From an uncultured Bacteroidota bacterium (GTDB lineage: Bacteria; Bacteroidota; Bacteroidia; Bacteroidales; P3), in the NCBI GenBank assembly GCA_902793295.1, contig CADBDA010000007.1, forward strand, positions 59,553-123,552: DNA of 64,000 bases. Reading direction: 5' to 3'. The notes beneath the pieces are model-generated. The model made no database searches and was not told where the DNA came from. It saw only the letters and a program-made list of their open reading frames with translations. The position numbers and the translations under genes are program-made. Shown here in pieces: positions 25,128 to 34,163 of this stretch (positions are counted from its first letter, which is position 1; each line of letters starts with the position of its first letter).

Positions 25128-25754
25128 ATGGGACTTCTAAGCAAGATTTTCAGTAACACACGCAAGCCCGAAGGTTTCTTCGGAAGAATGATGGTCAATG
25201 GCATGAACGGTGGAGGCCACGCCCGTCTGGCGGAGTGGGGCCTCTCGCACCTGACGTTCACCGACGATGCCAACGTCCTCGATGTGGGATGCGGCGGCGG
25301 TGCCAACGTGGCACGGCTGCTGAGGCGTTGCCCCAAAGGGACGGTAATGGGCATCGACTATTCTCCCGTCTCGGTGAAGAAAAGCACCGAGGTGAACGCC
25401 ACCGCCATCGCAGCAGGACGCTGCCGGGTGCTGGAAGGTAGCGCCGCAGCATTGCCTTTCGAGGACAGCGCTTTCGACCTCGTAACCGCCTTTGAGACCG
25501 TCTACTTCTGGCCTGACATAGAAGAGTGCTTCCGCGGTGTGCGCCGATGCCTGAAAGCGGGTGGACGTTTCGCCATTGTCAACGAGGACGACGGCCTCAC
25601 GGCCAACAACGAGAAGTGGGAGAAGATGATTGATGGTATGCACACCTACACCCCCGACGAGCTGCGTACCCACTTGACCAATGCTGGCTTCCACGACATC
25701 GCCGTCCACGGCGACGGACAGCACCACTGGCTGGCTGTAATTGCAACAAAATAA
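25128..25754 (+). CDS. Class I SAM-dependent methyltransferase
   Basis: 208 residues. Motif I VLDVGCGGGAN (50-60), then MGIDYS with the acidic ribose-binding residue, and LPFEDSAFDLVTAFETVYFW as motif II/post-I region: a Methyltransf_11-like fold. It methylates an unknown small molecule or lipid. It is the middle gene of the operon with an S-component-like membrane protein and a membrane-anchored second methyltransferase. Confidence 0.88.
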   Translation: MGLLSKIFSNTRKPEGFFGRMMVNGMNGGGHARLAEWGLSHLTFTDDANVLDVGCGGGANVARLLRRCPKGTVMGIDYSPVSVKKSTEVNATAIAAGRCRVLEGSAAALPFEDSAFDLVTAFETVYFWPDIEECFRGVRRCLKAGGRFAIVNEDDGLTANNEKWEKMIDGMHTYTPDELRTHLTNAGFHDIAVHGDGQHHWLAVIATK

Positions 25755-25764
25755 TATATATACT

Positions 25765-26556
25765 ATGAAACCCAACTACAAAAACTGGATGCCCAAGGGC
25801 ATGATACGTGGATCGGCGGCAGGATGCGCGGTATGCCTTGTGCTGTTCCTTGTCTTCGGCGTGAGCGGATTGCTCGCGGCCGGAATATGGAGAACCATAC
25901 TGACGATACTTTTCCTTGTCCTCACACTGGTCTTGCTGGCGGTGACGGTCTGGATGATTTTGTTGTACCGAGCCTTCTCGTACGACGGGAAGCGCCAGCT
26001 GTCGCGTGTGATAATCGACGGCGTGGCCACGAGGGTCGTGTTGCCCGAAGGCGGCTGCGGACTTGACGTGGGGTGCGGCAGCGGCGCATTGACTATCGCC
26101 GTGGCCAAGCGCAACCCGAAGGCGCGGATGACTGGCATCGACCGCTGGGGGGCGGAGTATTCATCTTTCAGCAAGACCCTGTGCGAGGAGAACTCCAAAG
26201 CCGAGGGCGTAGCAAACACCTCCTTTGCCAAGGGCGATGCTGTTCGCCTCGATTTCGCCGACGAGACCTTCGATGCGGTATGCAGCAACTATGTGTACCA
26301 CAATATCCCTAGCCGCAACCGCCAAGAAATCCTGATGGAGACCCTCCGCGTGCTCAAGAAAGGCGGCACCTTCGCCATACACGACATCTTCTCGCCGCTG
26401 AAGTATGGCGACATGCAGATGTTCGTGCAGCGATTGAAAAACATGGGCTATGCCGATGTGAGACTTGTCCCCACCGACGACGGCCTGTTCATGAGCCGCC
26501 GTGAGGCCACCTGGCTGGGGCTCAAAGGTTCCGCCATACTTGTGGGGAAGAAATAA
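25765..26556 (+). CDS. Membrane-anchored SAM-dependent methyltransferase
   Basis: 263 residues from MKPNYKNWMPKG; an ATG 24 bp upstream overlaps the previous gene. Two N-terminal transmembrane helices (about 18-40 and 43-67) precede a class I methyltransferase with GLDVGCGSGALTIAVA (99-114), MTGIDRW and DETFDAVCSNYVYHNIP. The catalytic domain should face the cytoplasm. The substrate is unknown, possibly a membrane lipid or quinone-like molecule. Confidence 0.87.
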   Translation: MKPNYKNWMPKGMIRGSAAGCAVCLVLFLVFGVSGLLAAGIWRTILTILFLVLTLVLLAVTVWMILLYRAFSYDGKRQLSRVIIDGVATRVVLPEGGCGLDVGCGSGALTIAVAKRNPKARMTGIDRWGAEYSSFSKTLCEENSKAEGVANTSFAKGDAVRLDFADETFDAVCSNYVYHNIPSRNRQEILMETLRVLKKGGTFAIHDIFSPLKYGDMQMFVQRLKNMGYADVRLVPTDDGLFMSRREATWLGLKGSAILVGKK

Positions 26557-27166
26557 AAGAGCAGACTTCCCTCGGTATAAAACCACAAGGAAGTCAAATG
26601 AGCCTGCCCTCATTAAATAGAAAAGATGGACCGCGAGACCTCTCTTTTATTATGCTGTTGGATATGAGGGTCTGGCGGATTGTCTATCCGTCAGAATGCA
26701 CAATAAAACCCATTCTGAAAAATAAACACGTCGGAATTGAAAAAATTGGTATTTTTGCAAATCCCAATGGGCCAAAACACTGTAGTGAGGACAGAGGGAG
26801 CGAGCATTATAGCTCATTGATAATTTCAGTTTATTGTAGTGAAAGTGGTCTGACAATCACCATTAGCGCTTCTTAATAACTGTCAAAAAAATATTTGTAC
26901 AACTCAAGTATTTTTCATTATTTTGCAAATCAATTGGGGTAGGCCTTCCGCAGGTTCTACTGCCTTAATCGCAAAAACAAACATATTAAAAATCAAAATT
27001 ATAAAAGAAATCACTTCAATCCATTCTACAACAATATTATCGACCTCTGATTTCGGAAACAGGGAAAAGGGATGTTGACCGAAACAACAATTTGTCGCCC
27101 GATGGTACACTCCCCTACCCGACTGCCAAAAAGACAATTCGCAACATAACATAAACCATCATCACA
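26557..27166. other. 610-bp intergenic region, no gene recognised
   Basis: It contains a hairpin GACTTCC / GGAAGTC soon after the methyltransferase stop (26565-26597), a 10-bp hairpin TCTGGCGGAT / ATCCGTCAGA at 26671-26695, and an isolated -7-like TATTTTTGC near 26750 with no gene after it. The latter could drive a small RNA, but nothing more can be said. Confidence 0.4.
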
Positions 27167-28549
27167 ATGTCATCATTTGCCGATCTATCCGCCTGGGCTT
27201 GGCTCATACAGTTCTTCATCATCGTGCTGGCACTCCTTGTCGCCAACCTTGTACGTTGCAATGTGCCGCTGTTCCGCCGCAGCCTGCTCCCCTCAGCCCT
27301 TCTGGCCGGTCTTCTCATCCTCTGCCTGAAACCTATGGGGTTCTTTTCCGCCATGGTGGACAAGCATTCCATGGAAATCATCACCTATCATGCCTTGGGC
27401 CTTGGATTTGTAGCCATGGCGTTGAAAAACAAGAAAATCGAAAGCGCCACTTCCACCATGAAAGTCGTCGAAACGGGTGCCGTCACGGCAAGCACCTATA
27501 TCATTCAGGGGCTTGTGGGATTGCTCATCACCGTTCCGCTGTTCCTTTGGTGGAACGGTTCTGAATTCTTCTACGCCTCTGGTCTGCTCCTTCCGATGGG
27601 CTACGGTCAAGGGCCCGGACAGGCGCTCAACTTTGGCATCACCTTTTCCGGTTGGGCCGATGGTCAGGGGCTGGTGTTTCATGGCGCCGATTTCGGACTC
27701 AGCATCGCTGCCATCGGTTTCATCGTGGGAAGCCTTACCGGCGTGGTGTATATGAATGTCCTGCGCCGCCGCGGAAAACTGAAGATCAAAGAAAAAGTAT
27801 CTGAACGATATACCCTTGCCGACTACGAGACCGAGGGCGAAATCCCCCATTCCGAATCCATCGACAAACTCACCGTCCAGCTCTGTCTCGTCTTGCTGGT
27901 CTACGCCCTGGTGTTCGCACTGATGTATGCCATCCAGCGGCTCGACTTGGGCGATTTTGGCACCAAGACCCTCAAACCGCTCGTGTGGGGCTTCAACTTC
28001 CTTTGGGGCACCCTGTTCGGCGTGCTTGTCAAATGGATCATCGGCCGTCTACGCAGAAGCAACCTGATGCAACGCGAATATATCAACAACTACACCCTCG
28101 ACCGCATTGCCGGCACCTGCTTCGACTTCATGATTGTGGCCGGCACCGCCGCCATCGACTTCAACAACCTGCGCGGACTCTGGCTGCCACTGATACTGGT
28201 CTGCTCCATCGGCGCCACCGTAACGTTCTTCTACGTGCTGCGCTGCTGCCGCAAACTGTATCCGGGCTACGAATACGAGGGCTTCTTCTCCATGTTTGGC
28301 ATGCTGACGGGCACGGCGAGCAACGGCATGATTCTGCTCCGCGAAATTGACCCTCGCTTCGAAACGCCCGCCGCCAACAACCTGGTACTCCAGACCATTC
28401 CCGCACTGGCATTCGGCTTCCCGGTGCTGCTGCTTATGGGATTTGCTCCCCAAAGCTTGCAGAACACGCTCATCACCATCGGCATCATGGCCGTGGCGCT
28501 GCTGCTATTCTGCCTGTTTATTTTCAGAAAAAGAAAAACAAAACATTAA
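27167..28549 (+). CDS. GltS-like sodium/glutamate symporter family protein
   Basis: 460 residues with about ten or more transmembrane segments in two halves. The ESS/GltS signatures are GYGQGPGQALNFG in the first half and GMLTGTASNGMILLREIDP in the second, forming the two re-entrant Gly/Ser-rich loops. It should import glutamate or a related anion with sodium. A cytoplasmic loop of about 60 residues separates the halves. It lies 11 bp before an outer-membrane protein gene, possibly one transcript. Confidence 0.85.
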   Translation: MSSFADLSAWAWLIQFFIIVLALLVANLVRCNVPLFRRSLLPSALLAGLLILCLKPMGFFSAMVDKHSMEIITYHALGLGFVAMALKNKKIESATSTMKVVETGAVTASTYIIQGLVGLLITVPLFLWWNGSEFFYASGLLLPMGYGQGPGQALNFGITFSGWADGQGLVFHGADFGLSIAAIGFIVGSLTGVVYMNVLRRRGKLKIKEKVSERYTLADYETEGEIPHSESIDKLTVQLCLVLLVYALVFALMYAIQRLDLGDFGTKTLKPLVWGFNFLWGTLFGVLVKWIIGRLRRSNLMQREYINNYTLDRIAGTCFDFMIVAGTAAIDFNNLRGLWLPLILVCSIGATVTFFYVLRCCRKLYPGYEYEGFFSMFGMLTGTASNGMILLREIDPRFETPAANNLVLQTIPALAFGFPVLLLMGFAPQSLQNTLITIGIMAVALLLFCLFIFRKRKTKH

Positions 28550-28560
28550 ACACTACCGTC

Positions 28561-29922
28561 ATGAAAAGAAAAATACGTGTCACGCTTGCTAACGCAAGTC
28601 TGTTCTTGTTATTTCAGTTCTCGGTTTCCAATCCCCTCGCGGCACAGGATTCCGCCCAGCATATCCGCAAGGGCTGGACTTTCGGCGTCCTGCCTAGCGT
28701 GGCCTTCGATGCCGACCTCGGCCTGCAGTATGGCGCTTTGACCAATATCTATTACTTCGGCGACGGCTCCACCTATCCGGAATACCTGCATTCCTTCTAT
28801 GCCGAAGCGGCCTACACCACCAAACATTTCGGCATCTTCAGACTTTCATACGACTCCAAACATCTGATTCCCAACCACCGCCTGAGCGTCGACCTCACCT
28901 ATCTGCCCGACCAGATGTGCGACTTCTACGGTTTCAACGGCTATGGGGCCAAATATGTCGCCGCCTACGCTGACCCTGACGATCCGGCCTATATCACTCG
29001 CGCTTTCTACAAATATCGACGCGATTTGTTCCGTTTTTCGGCCGACATTCAGGGCGAAATCCGCAAACCGTGGTTCTGGAATGCGGGCATCGGCTTGCTC
29101 CATTTCGGCGTCGGCCCTGTCAATGTGGATCGGCTCAACAGATTCACTCGCGACGAGGCTGATTATCTGCCCGACACAACGTCACTCTTCGACCAATATG
29201 TCTCCTATGGTTATATCGGTGCCGGCGAGGCTACCGGCGGCACGCATCCTTACCTGCATGGCGGCGTCACCTACGACTCACGCGACCGCCTACAAAATCC
29301 CACCCAGGGCGTCCACGCCGATGCCTTCCTAACCTACTATGCAGGCTTGGGTTCGATGAGTGATTATAATGATTTGAAATTCAACGCTAACTGGCGGCAG
29401 TATATCACACTCATTCCCAATCGTCTCATCCTGGCTTACCGTTTGGGCACCCAGCTGAACGTGGCCGGCAACTGCCCGTTCTATCTCAACACATATATCA
29501 ATCAGCTATACATGCAACGCGTTGTTTACGAAGGCCTTGGTGGCGCCAACTCGGTGCGCGGCATCATGCGCAATCGCATCCTTGCTCCTGGCGTGGCCTT
29601 CGCCAACATCGAGCTTCGCATGCAACTGCTTTCCTTCAAAGTTGGCAAAAACATGTTCTACATAGGTCTCAACCCATTCCTCGACGCCGGTATGGTTGTC
29701 CAGCGTTACGACCCCGTGGTCGATGATCCTATTGCCGACCCCTATGTCACTGAAAACTTCTACTATTTGCGCATCTACCGCCCTCACCCTTCCGGCGGCT
29801 GTGGCCTGAAAGTGGCCATGAACGACAATTTCGTCCTCAGCGTCGACTGGGCTACCGCCTTCGACAAGAAAGACAATGCCAAGTTCAACAACCTCTATAT
29901 CAAGATGGGATATATGTTCTGA
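28561..29922 (+). CDS. Omp85-superfamily outer-membrane protein
   Basis: 453 residues with a signal peptide (cut after LAAQ). The barrel has GGVTYDSRDRLQNPTQG and GGANSVRGIMRNR, which are the conserved strand and the VRGY/F-like loop of Omp85/BamA-type surface antigens. No POTRA repeats are visible, so it resembles the short barrel-only family members. It is an outer-membrane protein, possibly for export or porin-like uptake, in the same direction as the GltS-like gene. Confidence 0.8.
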   Translation: MKRKIRVTLANASLFLLFQFSVSNPLAAQDSAQHIRKGWTFGVLPSVAFDADLGLQYGALTNIYYFGDGSTYPEYLHSFYAEAAYTTKHFGIFRLSYDSKHLIPNHRLSVDLTYLPDQMCDFYGFNGYGAKYVAAYADPDDPAYITRAFYKYRRDLFRFSADIQGEIRKPWFWNAGIGLLHFGVGPVNVDRLNRFTRDEADYLPDTTSLFDQYVSYGYIGAGEATGGTHPYLHGGVTYDSRDRLQNPTQGVHADAFLTYYAGLGSMSDYNDLKFNANWRQYITLIPNRLILAYRLGTQLNVAGNCPFYLNTYINQLYMQRVVYEGLGGANSVRGIMRNRILAPGVAFANIELRMQLLSFKVGKNMFYIGLNPFLDAGMVVQRYDPVVDDPIADPYVTENFYYLRIYRPHPSGGCGLKVAMNDNFVLSVDWATAFDKKDNAKFNNLYIKMGYMF

Positions 29923-30040
29923 TTCCCAGCATAAAAAATCAGGTCTGATCCCCATCATTCTGTTTTCGGACGCCTGTAAAATAAATAATGCTTTTTTGCG
30001 TAAATAGCATCAAATAGAACCGTCCACCACTGTTTCTGAA

Positions 30041-30676
30041 ATGAAAACCGACCATCTGAACATAGCCCCTATGAGGCGCGACGATGTCGACGAATGTGCC
30101 GAACTGTCCGTTCAGGCTTTCGCCGATTACGAATATTTCACCAACTTCTTCCCCAATGTGCATGAACGGCTGCCATTCATGCGCGCCATGATTCAGAGCG
30201 AATACCGCTCCACACGACGTCGCGCACATTTCCTCATGGCTCGCCACGATGGGGTCGCGGCCGCCGTTGCCGACCTCTTCCCTCCTAATTGGAAGAAGCC
30301 CTCCGACCTGCATTATCTGCTGCACGGATGGGGCAATGTGCTGCGACTGCCCAAACAGGACATCATTAAGCAATGGCTGGCTATGGACCAGAATGCGGGT
30401 CGCTTTTGCCACTCGCTGCTGGGCTGCTCCACCTGGTACCTCAGCTCGCTGACCGTCAGCCCCACCCTTCAAGGCAAGGGATTCGGCCGCGAAATGCTGA
30501 TGCAGTGCGTCATACCCTACATCCTCCAAAATGGCGGCACTCGCCTGTGCTTCTTCACCAACAGCAAGAGCAACTTGGATTTTTACCAGCATCTGGGATT
30601 CGTTGTGGCGGACTACCAAGAACTGGATTGTTTCGGCAACAAAATGGGCAGTTGGAGTTTCCTCAAAGAACTTTAG
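30041..30676 (+). CDS. GNAT family N-acetyltransferase
   Basis: 211 residues. Acetyl-CoA binding motif LTVSPTLQGKGFGREML (QxxGxG) and the C-terminal CFFTNSKSNLDFYQHLGF typical of GNAT enzymes. The substrate is unknown. It lies 42 bp upstream of the NUDIX gene. Confidence 0.88.
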   Translation: MKTDHLNIAPMRRDDVDECAELSVQAFADYEYFTNFFPNVHERLPFMRAMIQSEYRSTRRRAHFLMARHDGVAAAVADLFPPNWKKPSDLHYLLHGWGNVLRLPKQDIIKQWLAMDQNAGRFCHSLLGCSTWYLSSLTVSPTLQGKGFGREMLMQCVIPYILQNGGTRLCFFTNSKSNLDFYQHLGFVVADYQELDCFGNKMGSWSFLKEL

Positions 30677-30718
30677 CCGACAGTTGGCCACACTCATCAA
30701 GACTAAAATAACAAGATA

Positions 30719-31501
30719 ATGATACAAAAACACTGCCACCAGTGCGGTACTGCACTGATCGAAAAGGAATTGGAGGGTGAAGGCATTGTGCCCTACTGCC
30801 CCCAATGCAAGGATTACCGTTTCCCGATGTACAACGTCGCCGTAAGCATGGTGGTCATCGACGAACAAAGCGGCAACATCCTGCTGATCAAACAATACGG
30901 CAGACCTCATTTCATTCTGGTGGCGGGCTACGTGAACCGTGGCGAGGCGCTTGAAGAGGCGGTCAAACGCGAAATCAAGGAAGAGACCAACCTCACCGTA
31001 AGCCGTATCATCTACAACCGAACCAGTTTCTTCGAGCCTTCCAACACTCTGATGTGCAACTTCACAGCCTTCGTTTCCGACGCAAGCCTGATGTCTCCCA
31101 ATGGTGAAATCGACGCCTACCAGTGGTTTTCTCCCGTCGACGCCCGCCGCAACATCCGACCCGACAGCCTCGCCGAAAAATTCTTGAATGCTTATCTGGA
31201 CACGGTCGAGAAGCCAACCGGCCAAAGCGTGCCAGTGCGCTGTGACAAGAATGGGGAATGCGGTTCTGAAGAATTCGCCGACCTATGCTCACACCTGCAA
31301 AAGAAACTGTTCGACTCCGACGGCATCTACCACCATCTTTGGCTGGCTATTCAGAACGATCCCGAGCTGTCTGCCGTGGCCCGCTCCCGCCAGCTCCACA
31401 TCTACCGTAAGGGCAAGAAGGTGCTGGTGCTGGCCGGCAAAGCAGCTCCAAAAATCATCCGCGACGACAGTCTCTGCAATCTGCTTCCCAACAACAAATA
31501 A
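30719..31501 (+). CDS. NUDIX hydrolase with zinc ribbon (NudC-like)
   Basis: 260 residues. N-terminal zinc ribbon with C6-x2-C9 and C27-x2-C30, then a Nudix box GYVNRGEALEEAVKREIKEE (70-89) with TNL following. The zinc-ribbon/Nudix order is that of NADH pyrophosphatase-like enzymes. A C-terminal extension of about 90 residues is less conserved. It probably hydrolyses a nucleoside diphosphate derivative such as NADH. Confidence 0.85.
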   Translation: MIQKHCHQCGTALIEKELEGEGIVPYCPQCKDYRFPMYNVAVSMVVIDEQSGNILLIKQYGRPHFILVAGYVNRGEALEEAVKREIKEETNLTVSRIIYNRTSFFEPSNTLMCNFTAFVSDASLMSPNGEIDAYQWFSPVDARRNIRPDSLAEKFLNAYLDTVEKPTGQSVPVRCDKNGECGSEEFADLCSHLQKKLFDSDGIYHHLWLAIQNDPELSAVARSRQLHIYRKGKKVLVLAGKAAPKIIRDDSLCNLLPNNK

Positions 31502-31630
31502 CAGACAGCCAAACAAATGAACGAATCGAATGTCACACAAAAGGACGCATCTATGGGATTCGCTCATAATGTCGTTCTTCTCAAATCTGGTATTTAAAAC
31601 GCTCCATAACCTCCTTGCAGGTCCTCTACA

Positions 31631-32548
31631 ATGAAAACAGCATCAACCGCCGTTCGCAACTGCATCATCGTCCTTTTCCTTTCCACCATGGTGGCCGTGG
31701 CCGAAATCAGCGGCATTCACGAAATGGTCTTCCCCGAAGCGGCTGCACTATGTGTCGGTTTGTGGCTTTTGCCCAAGTCGGTGTGGAACGTGCGCTGGTG
31801 GCAGATACCGCTTCTGCTGACAACGGCCGCCTTCATCGGACTCGCCACCAATCTTTTGCTACCCTGCCGCTTCGAAGTGCGTTTTGCATTGGCATTCATC
31901 GTTGTCATCTCCTTGTTGCGTCTGGTTCGCTGCAATATGTATCCTGTCGCCTCTGCCGCCATGCTGCCCGTGCTCATCGATACCCGCTCGTGGGCCTATC
32001 CGCTGAGCGTTCTGGTGCTTTCGCTATTGCTGGCTGGAGGTCGGGAACTGCTCCGCCAGGAGGGCCGTTCCGAATACTCCCCATTCACTCTTTTGCAATT
32101 GGTCCTATTGGCCGTAGCATTGTGCATTCCACTGGCTGTCAATAGTATACTTCACCTCTCAATTCTCAACTATGCCTTGGTGCCACCTTTGGTGGTGACC
32201 ATGATCGAATTCGCCGGACGTAAAAGTGGCTTCCGCAAGCGACCCTGGTCCATTTGGGGTCTTATTGTCGCCGCCGCCACACTAGGGGCCTACCTGCAAT
32301 GGCTGGTGCATCTGACATGGGGTCTTCCCAGTGCTGTCGGAGCCTTTGTCGCCCTGTCGCTGATGTTGCTTCTCTTCCATCGCTTCAAGCCGTTTGCGCC
32401 GGCATTGGCCATCTGTCTCGTACCGATATTGTTACACGGCGAAGCGTTACCTTTCTTCCCTCTTCTCGTTGCCCTGGGCAGCTCATGGTTCATCGTTGCG
32501 GGCGAATTGGTGGCCCGCTGGTCCGAAAGGAAAAAGATGGGACAATAG
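31631..32548 (+). CDS. Multi-pass membrane protein, unrecognised
   Basis: 305 residues with about nine hydrophobic segments. The stretch RCNMYPVASAAMLPVLI recalls the Pro/Ala-rich segment of HPP-family membrane proteins, but the match is weak. No enzyme motif is seen. It converges with the following minus-strand gene, leaving 18 bp between stops. Confidence 0.65.
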   Translation: MKTASTAVRNCIIVLFLSTMVAVAEISGIHEMVFPEAAALCVGLWLLPKSVWNVRWWQIPLLLTTAAFIGLATNLLLPCRFEVRFALAFIVVISLLRLVRCNMYPVASAAMLPVLIDTRSWAYPLSVLVLSLLLAGGRELLRQEGRSEYSPFTLLQLVLLAVALCIPLAVNSILHLSILNYALVPPLVVTMIEFAGRKSGFRKRPWSIWGLIVAAATLGAYLQWLVHLTWGLPSAVGAFVALSLMLLLFHRFKPFAPALAICLVPILLHGEALPFFPLLVALGSSWFIVAGELVARWSERKKMGQ

Positions 32549-32566
32549 ACCGAAAACAATTTGAAC

Positions 32567-32944
32567 TTAGGATTTACATTGATTGGTGGCGGACTTTTCC
32601 CGTCGCCGCCCCTCTTCCAACGCCTTGCGTCCAGCCGGGGTCATCAGTCCTCGCTGCTCCAAGTCGGCACATCGGGAGCGGTTCAGCTCGGTCCAGTGGC
32701 TTCCTTTCCGTCTGGGCGACAGTCGCTGCGCCAGTCTTCCGTCGGGCAGCTTCTTGCAGGTCGAATCGATCCATCCGAAACAGAGTGCTTCCTCCACAAC
32801 GACCAGATAAGGCAACGCATCGGGCATCGCATTTTTACCCCGATAGGTGGCCACCCAACAGGCATTGGTGGTCTGGTGGTGTTCCTCCAGCCACTTGCGC
32901 AATGCCTTCCGGTCACCAAACGACAATAGTTGTTGGATTTCCAT
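32567..32944 (-). CDS. Short YdeI/OmpD-associated family protein
   Basis: 125 residues with the family core: WVATYRGK, YLVVVEEALCFGWIDS, LPDGRLAQRLSPRRKGSHWT and MTPAGRKALEEG. Usual members are about 190 residues and continue with a DGxW segment and a second domain; here the protein stops right after ALEEGRRREK, so it is a truncated or short form. Function of the family is unclear. Confidence 0.75.
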   Translation of the reverse strand: MEIQQLLSFGDRKALRKWLEEHHQTTNACWVATYRGKNAMPDALPYLVVVEEALCFGWIDSTCKKLPDGRLAQRLSPRRKGSHWTELNRSRCADLEQRGLMTPAGRKALEEGRRREKSATNQCKS

Positions 32945-33001
32945 GATGGATTGTTTCGATGGTGTGTGTCCGCCGCAAAATATTCAGGTCGTGAAAAGAA
33001 G

Positions 33002-34015
33002 TCAAACCACCTGGTTGGTTTTCCTTACGTAAACAGGTATCAGCTTCATGGCCAAACCCTTGCAGTGTCTTAATATCATATCCAACAGCCGCAACGACCA
33101 TTTCTTTTTGAAATAGGGATTGTGGGCATAGTCCGGCACCTGGCGCAGCAGTTCGTCGCGGATTTCGTTGAGGGTGGTTTTCTTGGGTTCGGTGGAGTTG
33201 CTCACATAGTTGAACACCGAACTGAAATAGCCTTTCTTCAGATAGATGAAGTCAATCTCGTCCTTGTTACCCTCATACACTCCTTTCTCCTTCAAAAAGG
33301 CCATCATCGAGCTGAAGGTGGCCAGTCGCCGCTGGTACTTGACGCTGTCCTTCGTCGTAGTCACCGACCCGGGGCGGATCATGTAATGATAGAACGGCTC
33401 GTCAACATGCGCCATCGACTGCGCCATCACCAAAGCGCTGGTGATGAAGAAGCTGTCGTCGGCACTGCGCGACTCGGGGAAATGCAGCTCGCCACGCACC
33501 ACCATCTCTTTCTTGTAGATATAGGTGGAAAACATCGACACATAGTGCGTCAGAAAGTAGCGCTTGCTTTCCGCAGTCATCGGGCCTGAGGCGATTTCTG
33601 GATTCTTCAGTATCTCCGAGGGCTGCCCGTCGGTGTAGTCCTTCGAAATCTGACAGTAGCAGAGGTCGCTCCCACCCTGCTTCTTCGCTTCGTTGTAGAG
33701 CGACTCGAACATGCGGGGCTCCACCCAGTCGTCACTGTCCACAAAGGCCAAATATTCGCCTTGGGCATGGGGTATGCCATAGTTGCGCGCCAATCCTGCT
33801 CCCATATTGTGTTCTGGCTTCAGAAACACAAACTGGTGCTCGCGCGTATGTCCGGCAATGAGTTGTTTCACCAAATCGATGCTGTTGTCGGGACCGTGGT
33901 CGTCAACAAAAATGAACTCCATGTCCTGAAGCGTCTGGTCCAAAAGCGACTGGGCGCATTTCTCTATATATTGGGCCACCCCGTAAACGGGCAGAATTAC
34001 AGATACCTTGATCAT
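33002..34015 (-). CDS. Family 2 glycosyltransferase
   Basis: 337 residues. GT-A fold: VSVILPVYGVAQYIEKCAQS, VDDHGPDNS, GAGLARNYG and the metal-binding LAFVDSDDW. The C-terminal region is basic without transmembrane helices. It likely transfers a sugar to a cell-surface glycan. It stands alone and is not in a polysaccharide cluster. Confidence 0.9.
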   Translation of the reverse strand: MIKVSVILPVYGVAQYIEKCAQSLLDQTLQDMEFIFVDDHGPDNSIDLVKQLIAGHTREHQFVFLKPEHNMGAGLARNYGIPHAQGEYLAFVDSDDWVEPRMFESLYNEAKKQGGSDLCYCQISKDYTDGQPSEILKNPEIASGPMTAESKRYFLTHYVSMFSTYIYKKEMVVRGELHFPESRSADDSFFITSALVMAQSMAHVDEPFYHYMIRPGSVTTTKDSVKYQRRLATFSSMMAFLKEKGVYEGNKDEIDFIYLKKGYFSSVFNYVSNSTEPKKTTLNEIRDELLRQVPDYAHNPYFKKKWSLRLLDMILRHCKGLAMKLIPVYVRKTNQVV

Positions 34016-34163
34016 CGTTTATATTGGTTATTTATTCGAATTCACTCTTTTTGTCGTAATATCAAATGTGGCATGTGCAGCACCTTTCGACAGCCTGTTT
34101 TGCAGCATGTGAAAGGCCGTCATCATCGCACCTTCGGTGTCGGAACGTCGAAAGGCCTTCTTG

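Noticed and set aside
29939..31225. 428-codon frame antisense to the GNAT and NUDIX genes
   Set aside because: Both forward genes have clear catalytic motifs; the antisense product has none.
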